Positions 7,068 to 13,496 of a stretch of DNA of 21,991 bases are shown here, in pieces. The notes beneath the pieces are model-generated. The model was not told the origin of the DNA. It saw nothing but the letters and a program-made list of their open reading frames with translations, and did not search any database. The stretch is from an uncultured Bacteroidales bacterium. Lineage in GTDB: Bacteria > Bacteroidota > Bacteroidia > Bacteroidales > UBA932. The position numbers and the translations under genes are program-made. Each line of letters starts with the position of its first letter. Position 1 is the first letter of the stretch. Location: assembly GCA_937901105.1 (NCBI GenBank), contig CALCHD010000107.1, positions 1-21,991 on the forward strand. Direction: 5' to 3'.

Positions 7068-8714
7068 AATACGCCCCTCCGGTGCCGCATAGCGTGAGCC
7101 AATCACCCCGCCAAGCTCCTGTTGAAGGTAGTTGGAGAGAATTTCCACATCCTGGCCGAGATTGCTTTCAAGAAGGCGTGCATGGCGGAATATGCCATTG
7201 CTGCCAAGGTTCTCCATATTGTAGCTGATGCCGGCTATTGTGTAAGTGCGGGAAAGGTCTACAGGAAGGTATGCTCCTGAAGCTTTGTCCAGAACTTCTA
7301 CATTTGACACTCTGCGCTCTCCCGGGACGATATGGCTGTAAAGCTTGCCCTCTCCCATCACTACAGGTGAAGGTATACGGGAATTTATCTTAAATCTGAT
7401 TCCGCTTACCTGCATAAAGCTGCCATCCTCCATAGGTGCATACATTGCAGTCACCTCCAGAGCCTCCATCAGCTGCGCACCTGTCATTGTTGCGGTACAG
7501 GCCGTATTGTTGAACGGGAATACTGAAAGAAGCGTATTGTAAGTCACCGGACCTTGGGGAATATCTGCCCTTATTCCACCGCCGTTTATCATGGCAATAT
7601 CAGCATCAAGCATTACGCGGAATGCATCTGTGCAGAAATTGCCTATAGGGGCCTCCTTATAGCGTACAAGCCATTTCCTATCCGTTTCAAAAACGTTTAA
7701 ATGCGTTTTGCACTCACCTATAACTTTCTCACCTTCTGCAAGAAGATCCTCCTTTATCTTCCCGATGAATTCCTTAATTTCTTCATCTTCACGAATCTCC
7801 TCTACCGGTACAAGTCCGGCCGAGATATCTCCATCTGCAGACAAGGTGAGCACACCTATATTCTGGAACTTTATTCCAGTGGAGGCAAGGTGGACAGGCT
7901 TGTTGCGGGAATTGTATAGAATACTGTCGGGAATAACGGAATGGGCATGTCCGTCCAGCACTGCATCTATCCCATGGGTATTTGCTATCAGGGAAACGGA
8001 TGTTGGGAAGTCTTCATACGGCGGGGTGTACGGCATGTCCCCCAGGTGGGAAAGGGCTACCACATAATCTGCCCCCTCTGCCCTGGCCTTGTCTACACTC
8101 TGCTGCAGGGTTGCATAGAACTCTTCCTGGCAGAAAGTGTACTTCTTGTTTCCGTCAGTGTCAAGGAATGTCTTTGGAGATACGCTGATCACTGTTGCCG
8201 GAGTTGTTACGCCTACAAATGCCACATCCACGTTGCCATAGCGGACAATTTCGTATGGTGTGTGGACCATCTCCCCGGTATTCAGGTCTTTAAAGCTTGC
8301 GCACAGCACTTTTGCATCAAGCTTTTCCATCAGGGCTGTATGCTGCGGCATTCCGTAATCAAATTCATGGTTCCCGGGTACAGCAAAGTCATAACCCACC
8401 TGGTTCATTATGTCAATTACCTTCTCCCCGCTGCTTATCACCCCTATTGCCTCACCCTGAATGAAGTCTCCGCATGAGACAGTTGCAACGTATGGAGTTT
8501 CCTGCAGTTTCTGCTGCTTGAGGCCCGCCATTGCCGCATATCCGTCCACTGCACAGTGGACATCATTGTCAAACAGCACCACTACAGGGCTCTGCGGAAG
8601 GTCACGGCAACTGTTCAGGAACAGGAGTGCCAGACATCCTGCAAGGAAGAGGCCTGCCAAGGATTCCTTAAGGGGCATGGTGGTGCCATGTTTTTTCATC
8701 GGGAAGAATTTCAT
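7059..8714 (-). CDS. 5'-nucleotidase / UshA-like metallophosphatase lipoprotein
   Basis: A 551-residue protein. A signal sequence ends at FLNSC, predicting a lipidated Cys 36. The calcineurin-type metallophosphatase domain shows DNDVH (49-53), GD (82-83), GNHEFDYG (114-121), a later SHLGD, and DGHAHS, all metal-ligand motifs. The C-terminal 5'-nucleotidase domain shows NFCTDAF, INGGGIRADIPQG and FPFNN, the nucleotide-binding signatures. Both domains are in one chain, so the length is normal for the UshA family. It should hydrolyse extracytoplasmic nucleotides or related phosphate esters at the membrane surface to release nucleoside and phosphate. ATG at 8714 is used here; ATG at 8699 would also leave a signal peptide. 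It follows the deformylase gene by 30 bases on the same strand and probably shares its transcript. Substrate range is uncertain. Confidence 0.9.
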   Translation of the reverse strand: MKFFPMKKHGTTMPLKESLAGLFLAGCLALLFLNSCRDLPQSPVVVLFDNDVHCAVDGYAAMAGLKQQKLQETPYVATVSCGDFIQGEAIGVISSGEKVIDIMNQVGYDFAVPGNHEFDYGMPQHTALMEKLDAKVLCASFKDLNTGEMVHTPYEIVRYGNVDVAFVGVTTPATVISVSPKTFLDTDGNKKYTFCQEEFYATLQQSVDKARAEGADYVVALSHLGDMPYTPPYEDFPTSVSLIANTHGIDAVLDGHAHSVIPDSILYNSRNKPVHLASTGIKFQNIGVLTLSADGDISAGLVPVEEIREDEEIKEFIGKIKEDLLAEGEKVIGECKTHLNVFETDRKWLVRYKEAPIGNFCTDAFRVMLDADIAMINGGGIRADIPQGPVTYNTLLSVFPFNNTACTATMTGAQLMEALEVTAMYAPMEDGSFMQVSGIRFKINSRIPSPVVMGEGKLYSHIVPGERRVSNVEVLDKASGAYLPVDLSRTYTIAGISYNMENLGSNGIFRHARLLESNLGQDVEILSNYLQQELGGVIGSRYAAPEGRILF

Positions 8715-8744
8715 GGGAAAAACAATATCCTTTGCTGTTGAGAT

Positions 8745-9350
8745 TTACTGCTGCAAACGGTCTATGTAAAGCACTCCGCTCAAATGGTCCACCTCATGCT
8801 GGAAGATTACCGCAGTGAACCCCTCAATGCGCTCCTGTACAACCTTCTGCTGCTCCAACGAGTAGTACTGTATTGTAACCCAGGTGTGACGCATTACCTC
8901 ATGACGCTGGTTTGGAACTGAAAGGCACCCCTCCGGACCGGGAGCAAGCTCTTCTGATGCCTCTATGATTGAAATGTTGGGATAAACCTCAAACGGTTCA
9001 CCCTCCTTGTCAAACCTCTGTACCGCCACTACTCTCCTGTTGATGCCAATCTGCGGGGCCGCAAGGCCCACGCCGTCTACCTCCGGATGGGTAACAGTCT
9101 CCACCATTCTCTTTGCCAGCGCTGCATAAAGGCCACTCTCCATTGCCTTTACGCCCAAATCCGCTGAAGTATCTCTCAATACCTTCAAGTCCTCCTCATT
9201 ATCAATCTTATAAACCTTAAGGACTGTATCCTGTGCCCCCAGAAATATCTCCTTCTCAATCTCTGTAAAATCACCCTTGCTGCTGCAAGAACATACCGCC
9301 GCACCAATCACCGCCACTGCTGCAGCCAACTTGAAAAATCTCTTAACCAT
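8745..9350 (-). CDS. def: Peptide deformylase with an N-terminal lipoprotein-type signal
   Basis: A 201-residue protein from ATG at 9350. The three deformylase motifs are intact: GVGLAAPQIG (93-102), EGCLSVP (140-146, metal ligand Cys 142) and QHEVDH (184-189, ligands His 185 and His 189, catalytic Glu 186). These should remove the formyl group from N-formylmethionine. The N-terminus is unusual: MVKRFFKLAAAVAVIGAAVC followed by SCSSKGD looks like a lipoprotein signal with Cys 22 (or 20) lipidated. A longer frame from 9404 was rejected because that start lies inside a 27-bp palindrome and upstream of the predicted -7 element at 9368-9375. The family is sure; cellular location and substrate are open. 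It may be a second, exported paralogue rather than the housekeeping enzyme. Confidence 0.9.
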   Translation of the reverse strand: MVKRFFKLAAAVAVIGAAVCSCSSKGDFTEIEKEIFLGAQDTVLKVYKIDNEEDLKVLRDTSADLGVKAMESGLYAALAKRMVETVTHPEVDGVGLAAPQIGINRRVVAVQRFDKEGEPFEVYPNISIIEASEELAPGPEGCLSVPNQRHEVMRHTWVTIQYYSLEQQKVVQERIEGFTAVIFQHEVDHLSGVLYIDRLQQ

Positions 9351-9367
9351 ATATAGAATATTTTTCA

Positions 9368-9375
9368 CAAATATA
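9368..9375 (-). promoter_or_regulatory. -7 element of the deformylase promoter
   Basis: On the minus strand this reads TATATTTG, an exact TAnnTTTG match. It would start transcription near 9362, only about 12 bases before the ATG at 9350. The position where a -33 element should sit is covered by palindrome copy 2 (9383-9409), and no TTG is visible there. Confidence 0.5.
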
Positions 9376-9382
9376 ATAAAAT

Positions 9383-9409
9383 GCCCATTATGACGTCGTC
9401 CCAATGGGC
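9383..9409. repeat. 27-bp palindrome, copy 2
   Basis: The left arm is GCCCATTATGACG and the right arm CGTCCCAATGGGC, around a central T. Two positions of the left arm break the symmetry. It lies in the -33 region of the deformylase promoter, 16 bases from copy 3. Confidence 0.88.
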
Positions 9410-9425
9410 AACTGGCTTAATTTTT

Positions 9426-9452
9426 GCCCATTGGGACGACGTCCTAATGGGC
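9426..9452. repeat. 27-bp palindrome, copy 3
   Basis: The left arm is GCCCATTGGGACG and the right arm CGTCCTAATGGGC, around a central A, with one asymmetric position. It lies about 50 bases upstream of the thioredoxin-like start. With copy 2 it forms a closely spaced pair between two divergent genes. Confidence 0.88.
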
Positions 9453-9504
9453 AGTATTACAAAAAAGTTGATTAACTTTACAAAAAACAAAATTGAGCAA
9501 TAAT

Positions 9505-9993
9505 ATGAAAAGAGTATTGTTAACAGCGCTATTGGCGCTATTCGCCGCAACGGCATTCTGTCAGACAAATACAGAGAAGTTCAAGGATTTTGCAGTTACC
9601 TACGAGGGCAAGACACAGAAGCTTTCCGATTTTGTAGGTAAAGGCAAGTATGTTCTTGTAGATTTCTGGGCAAGCTGGTGCCCTCCTTGCAGGGCAGAGA
9701 TCCCTAACCTGGTAAATGTTCACAACAAGTACAAGAGTGACAAATTCACAGTCCTGGGTGTTGCACTCAACGATAAGCCTGAAAACTCCAAAAAGATCAT
9801 GAAGAGCCTGGGCATCACCTACCCGCAGATTCTTAATGCAGGCAATGAGGTTGCCCATCTGTACAATATCACAGGAATTCCTGAAATCATGCTTTTTGGT
9901 CCCGACGGATCCATCCTTGCCCGCCATTTGAGAGGGCCGATGATTGAGGAGATAGTAAAGGAGGTCCTACAGCAGCACAAAAACAGCAAATAA
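9505..9993 (+). CDS. TlpA/ResA-type secreted thioredoxin-fold protein
   Basis: A 162-residue protein. A signal peptide (MKRVLLTALLALFAATAFC) is probably cleaved before Gln 20. The thioredoxin fold follows with FWASWCPPCRAEIP (active-site Cys 59 and Cys 62), the peroxiredoxin-like GVALNDKPENSKK segment and the cis-proline motif TGIPEIMLFGPDG. This is the TlpA/ResA/AhpC-TSA family of periplasmic thiol-disulfide reductants, which reduce cytochrome c apoproteins or other exported disulfides. A TTG four codons earlier (9493) is in frame, but ATG at 9505 directly begins the signal peptide. Length is that of a minimal TlpA domain, without the extra N-terminal domain common in larger Bacteroidales homologues. 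Palindromes lie on both sides of the gene. The partner protein is not apparent from its neighbours. Confidence 0.92.
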   Translation: MKRVLLTALLALFAATAFCQTNTEKFKDFAVTYEGKTQKLSDFVGKGKYVLVDFWASWCPPCRAEIPNLVNVHNKYKSDKFTVLGVALNDKPENSKKIMKSLGITYPQILNAGNEVAHLYNITGIPEIMLFGPDGSILARHLRGPMIEEIVKEVLQQHKNSK

Positions 9994-10003
9994 TAACAAA
10001 ACC

Positions 10004-10030
10004 GCCCATTAGGACGTCGTCCCAATGGGC
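10004..10030. repeat. 27-bp palindrome, copy 4
   Basis: The left arm is GCCCATTAGGACG and the right arm CGTCCCAATGGGC, around a central T, with one asymmetric position. It fills more than half of the 51-base gap between the thioredoxin-like gene and the phosphatase gene. No T-run follows on the transcribed strand. Confidence 0.88.
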
Positions 10031-10044
10031 TATATTTACATAAA

Positions 10045-10500
10045 ATGATGAAAAAGAAAATCATCTTCATCTGCCACGGCAACATTTGCCGCAGCCCCAT
10101 GGCTGAATATGTAATGAAGCATCTTGTAAAGGAACAGGGAAGAGAGGGCGAGTTTGAGATTACATCCGGAGCCGTATCCCGCGAGGAGATAGGGAATGAT
10201 ATCTATCCCCCTGCAAAGCGCAAGCTGCAGGAGAAGGGTGTGGAGTTTTCAAAGCACAGGGCCCACCAGATTACTCCCGACGAATTTTCAGAGAATGACA
10301 TCATCATAACCATGGACTCCTCAAACATGAGGCTCCTTGGAAGAATTGTTCCCAACTGGGAAGAGACCGGAAAGGTACATTTGATGATGGAATACGCCGG
10401 CTCAACGCGTGACGTTGCAGACCCTTGGTACACCGGTGACTTTGAGCAGACCTACCAGGATGTGCTTGCCGGCTGCACCGGACTCCTTAATATGATTTAG
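10045..10500 (+). CDS. Low-molecular-weight protein tyrosine phosphatase
   Basis: A 151-residue protein. The phosphate-binding loop CHGNICRS (Cys 10, Arg 16) follows the first strand IIFI, and DPWYTGDFEQTY near the C-terminus supplies the general-acid Asp. Both are hallmarks of the LMW phosphatase family, which forms a phosphocysteine intermediate on Cys 10. Length is normal. The family includes bacterial tyrosine phosphatases that act on capsule-control kinases and arginine phosphatases; neither can be chosen here, and no kinase or polysaccharide gene is nearby. Two consecutive ATG codons (10045 and 10048) are equally good starts. It follows the thioredoxin-like gene across a palindrome-bearing gap and is closed by a strong terminator at 10528-10561. 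Confidence 0.93.
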   Translation: MMKKKIIFICHGNICRSPMAEYVMKHLVKEQGREGEFEITSGAVSREEIGNDIYPPAKRKLQEKGVEFSKHRAHQITPDEFSENDIIITMDSSNMRLLGRIVPNWEETGKVHLMMEYAGSTRDVADPWYTGDFEQTYQDVLAGCTGLLNMI

Positions 10501-10527
10501 GCTGCAACAGGCCTTCATTTCAAAATA

Positions 10528-10561
10528 AGAGGGTGACTCAAAAGCTTTTGAGTCACCCTCT
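10528..10561. terminator. Bidirectional terminator, 34-bp perfect palindrome
   Basis: AGAGGGTGACTCAAAAG and its exact complement meet with no spacer, giving up to 15 stem pairs with a 4-base loop. T-rich sequence follows on the plus strand (CTTTTATTC) and on the minus strand (TTATTTTG). It lies between two convergent units: the phosphatase ending at 10500 and potD ending at 10608. It can therefore stop transcription from both sides. Confidence 0.85.
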
Positions 10562-10607
10562 CTTTTATTCAATGCCACCAGCTGTTTTTGGCAACATTAC
10601 CGTTATT

Positions 10608-11912
10608 TCACTTATTTTTACGTCTCTTTTTAGCGTAATGCTTTCTCCTGTACCTCTTTCTGGTATATTTGAGTACAACTGCAAAGATAAGCCCTGCAAA
10701 TACCAGGAAGATCAGGATATAGGTCCATGCAGAGGCGCTGTCGCCCTTTACACGGCTCCACATGCGGAGGAGCTTCTCTGTTCCAACATCGTGCATCATG
10801 CCGCATTTCTCAATTATAGTGCGCGCCGGATACATTACCGGGTTTACACATACCGAGTCAGCCTCCGGGCCAAAGAAGTAGCTTGCATCTACAGGCTCAT
10901 ATTCCTCTTCGTCTGTCATGCTTTCCAGAACCTCATCTCCTCCTATCGCACTTACGTAGCCTGTCATGTCCATATTGCGGACTGCATTCTCCGGCTTGCA
11001 CATGAAGTTGATGAAATATCTTGCCGCCTTAATGTTCTTTGCATATTTTGGAATTACCCAGCCGTCAAACCATACAGAACTTCCGGTTTCCGGAATCTGG
11101 TACTTGAGTTCCAGACCTATTTCAGAGGCCTCATCAATTGCCCACTGTGCATCACCGCTCCAAGAGAGGTTGATCCAGGCAAGCTCCTTGGTCATCTGCT
11201 CCTTTCCAAAGTCTGCCTCCCATCCTGCTACAGACTCCTTAAAGCTGTTGAGATAATTCTCAACCATCTTCACAGACTCATCTGATACGTCAAATGTAAT
11301 ATTCTCAAGGCTCTTCTCTCCGGATGCTATCTTTTCCTCATTCAGGGAAATCAGGAATGAAGAGTATACATCCCTGTACGCGTCCTTCATAAGGACCTTT
11401 CCCTTGTAGGCAGGGTTTGCAAGCACATCCCAGGTTACTGCCTCCTCATCTGAAATGTATTTGGGATTGTAGATAAGTCCCACTGTACCCCACATGTATA
11501 CAACGCAGTATTCGTTGGCGTCCTTGCCATTGCCGTCTACCTGGCTCAGCTTGTCAGCTATATATGGGGCAATGTTGCCAAGGTAGTTTGGGGTAGGGCC
11601 AAAGTCCTTATCTATGGGGATAAGAAGGTCATTCTTGAGCATCCTCTCAATAATATAGTCGGAAGGGCATACCACGTCATAATCCTCGTGGCCAAGCTCA
11701 ATCTTTGAGAGCATGGTCTCATTAATGTCAAATGTCTGGTAAATGATGGTTACAGACTCTCCAGTCTGCTCTTTATACCATTGTTCAAATTCTCCAATCA
11801 TCTCCTCATCTATGTAGTCTGCCCAGTTGTACACTTTAAGGATTTTCTCCCTTCCCTGTGAACAGCCTGCAAGCACAAGGGCTGCAACAATAAAGTATAA
11901 CAGTCTCTTCAT
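10608..11912 (-). CDS. potD: Polyamine (spermidine/putrescine) ABC transporter binding lipoprotein with C-terminal membrane anchor
   Basis: A 434-residue protein. The signal MKRLLYFIVAALVLAGC gives lipidated Cys 17. Family 1 solute-binding motifs typical of PotD/PotF follow: LKVYNWADYIDEEMIGEFE, DVVCPSDYIIERML, YMWGTVGLIYNP, and WAIDEA with the Trp/Asp residues that hold polyamines. It is last in the porin-potA-potB-potC-potD run, one base after potC. The C-terminus is unusual: after the binding domain a hydrophobic stretch at about 395-414 (AWTYILIFLVFAGLIFAVVL) is followed by a very basic tail (KRYRRKHYAKKRRKNK). The protein may thus be tethered at both ends. Ordinary PotD stops at about 350 residues without such a tail. 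Substrate is inferred from the family and the operon. Confidence 0.9.
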   Translation of the reverse strand: MKRLLYFIVAALVLAGCSQGREKILKVYNWADYIDEEMIGEFEQWYKEQTGESVTIIYQTFDINETMLSKIELGHEDYDVVCPSDYIIERMLKNDLLIPIDKDFGPTPNYLGNIAPYIADKLSQVDGNGKDANEYCVVYMWGTVGLIYNPKYISDEEAVTWDVLANPAYKGKVLMKDAYRDVYSSFLISLNEEKIASGEKSLENITFDVSDESVKMVENYLNSFKESVAGWEADFGKEQMTKELAWINLSWSGDAQWAIDEASEIGLELKYQIPETGSSVWFDGWVIPKYAKNIKAARYFINFMCKPENAVRNMDMTGYVSAIGGDEVLESMTDEEEYEPVDASYFFGPEADSVCVNPVMYPARTIIEKCGMMHDVGTEKLLRMWSRVKGDSASAWTYILIFLVFAGLIFAVVLKYTRKRYRRKHYAKKRRKNK

Positions 11913-11913
11913 C

Positions 11914-12720
11914 TTATTTTACTGCAGCATTTTTGGCGTTGCGCATCTTTCTGATGTTCACTACAATCAGCAGCACAAGCACACCTAAAAACATAATGGT
12001 GATCAACGGACGCAGCTCAGGGGTAAGACCGCCTTTGCGGGCATCTGTATAAATGTATGTAGATAGGGTATCCAACCCTACTGTTCCTCTGGTAAAGAAT
12101 GTGATTGCAAAATCATCCAATGACATTGTAAACGCAAGGATGAATCCTGAAATCATTCCCGGCTTGAGCAACGGCATAAGCACTTTGCGCAATGCCTGGT
12201 ACGGTGTTGCTCCCAAATCCAGCGCCGCCTCATAGATATTGGGGTTCATCTGGGTAAGTTTAGGAAGCACGTTGAGCACTACGTATGGGGTACATAGGGT
12301 GATGTGCGCCAGAATTACTGTTGCATATCCCTGGCTTATGTGCAGGAAGACGAACAGAAGGAACAGCGACACACCTGTAATTATGTCGGGATTAAGGATA
12401 GGGATATTGTTCAGGAATGTGATTGCCTGCTTGCCCCTGCCCCTCATGTTGTGGATTCCTATGGCCGCCACTGTTCCCAGCACTGTTGCCACAGATGCAG
12501 CAACAAGGGCAATGAGAATGGTATTCTCAATGGCAGAAACAAGAGATCCGCTACCCTGCATATCTCCTGTAAAGAGATTGCTGTAAAGCTTGGTTGAGAA
12601 GCCTGTCCAGTTTCCCAAAACCTTGCTCTCTGTAAAAGAGAAGATTGCTATAAACACTATTGGAGCATAAAGCACCACCAGCAGCAACCATATATAACAC
12701 TGTGCAAAAAACTTCTTCAT
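11914..12720 (-). CDS. potC: Polyamine ABC transporter permease PotC
   Basis: A 268-residue inner-membrane protein with six predicted helices, beginning MKKFFAQCYIWLLLVVLYAP. The cytoplasmic coupling loop EAALDLGATPYQALRKVLMP is the EAA motif that contacts the ATPase. SLDDFAITFF and the preceding GFILAFTMS are typical of PotC/PotI. Length fits E. coli PotC. It lies two bases after potB and one base before potD, so it is surely in the same transcript and forms the channel with PotB. Confidence 0.93.
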   Translation of the reverse strand: MKKFFAQCYIWLLLVVLYAPIVFIAIFSFTESKVLGNWTGFSTKLYSNLFTGDMQGSGSLVSAIENTILIALVAASVATVLGTVAAIGIHNMRGRGKQAITFLNNIPILNPDIITGVSLFLLFVFLHISQGYATVILAHITLCTPYVVLNVLPKLTQMNPNIYEAALDLGATPYQALRKVLMPLLKPGMISGFILAFTMSLDDFAITFFTRGTVGLDTLSTYIYTDARKGGLTPELRPLITIMFLGVLVLLIVVNIRKMRNAKNAAVK

Positions 12721-12722
12721 AG

Positions 12723-13496
12723 CTATACAACCCCGTTAACCTCTTTCTTATTGTCCTGCAATAAGGATGTTATACCAATGATTATGAGCATCACCAATGA
12801 AAGGGCCGCTCCGTAGTTCCACATTGAGGAGTTTATGTTCTCCTGAATGATTGTACCAAACAGCTTTATCTTGTTGTTTGTAAGGAATTCAGAAATTGCA
12901 AAGGTACTTACCGTTGGCATGAACACCATCATCACACCGCTGATGACACCCGGCATTGAAAGCGGAACCTGAACCTTCCAGAACACCTGCCAAGGGGTAG
13001 CGCCCAAATCAGACGCCGCCTCTGCATACGACTTGTCCATTTTGCTCAAGATGTTGTAGATAGGATAAATCATAAACGGAAGATAGTCGTATACCATACC
13101 CACAATAAGGGTACCCTTTCCAAGCTGTATTCCAAGCATATGGAACAGCTCCGCAGTAGCCAGTGTACGCATAAGGGCATTTATCCACATTGGGAGGATA
13201 AACAGCACCACCGTAACTGCACTCCTGTTGAGGTTCCTGTTAGCCAGAATCCACGCAGCAGGATAGCCCAGCAGAATACAGATAAGGGTATTCTCAATGG
13301 CCACCTCCAGCGAGAGGGCAAATGTTCCAATGGCATCCGCATCGGTAAGGAACTTTGTGAAGTTTCCAAAAGTAAAGTTTCCCGACGAATCCTGGAAAGC
13401 ATAAAGTATGATGATAATAAGAGGGAGTGCTACAAACAGCACCAGAAAAATGGCATAAGGCAATGCCCAAGTGCTCCTCTTACTGAATCTGCTCAT
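12723..13496 (-). CDS. potB: Polyamine ABC transporter permease PotB
   Basis: A 257-residue inner-membrane protein with about six helices. The first (WALPYAIFLVLFVALPLIII) includes the PxxxxxxxFVxxP pattern usual in PotB. The EAA loop EAASDLGATPWQVFWKVQVP contacts PotA, and MPTVSTFAISEFL is characteristic of PotB/PotH. It is slightly shorter than E. coli PotB. Its start overlaps the end of potA by 17 bases, which suggests translational coupling. It pairs with PotC as the transmembrane channel. Confidence 0.93.
   Translation of the reverse strand: MSRFSKRSTWALPYAIFLVLFVALPLIIIILYAFQDSSGNFTFGNFTKFLTDADAIGTFALSLEVAIENTLICILLGYPAAWILANRNLNRSAVTVVLFILPMWINALMRTLATAELFHMLGIQLGKGTLIVGMVYDYLPFMIYPIYNILSKMDKSYAEAASDLGATPWQVFWKVQVPLSMPGVISGVMMVFMPTVSTFAISEFLTNNKIKLFGTIIQENINSSMWNYGAALSLVMLIIIGITSLLQDNKKEVNGVV

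Noticed and set aside
9351..9404. Longer deformylase start at 9404
   Set aside because: The extra 18 codons include part of a 27-bp palindrome and the predicted -7 element; ATG at 9350 opens the signal sequence directly.
10533..11285. 250-codon open frame on the plus strand opposite potD
   Set aside because: It is antisense to a clear potD gene, has no recognisable domain and its composition is that of a reverse-strand shadow.
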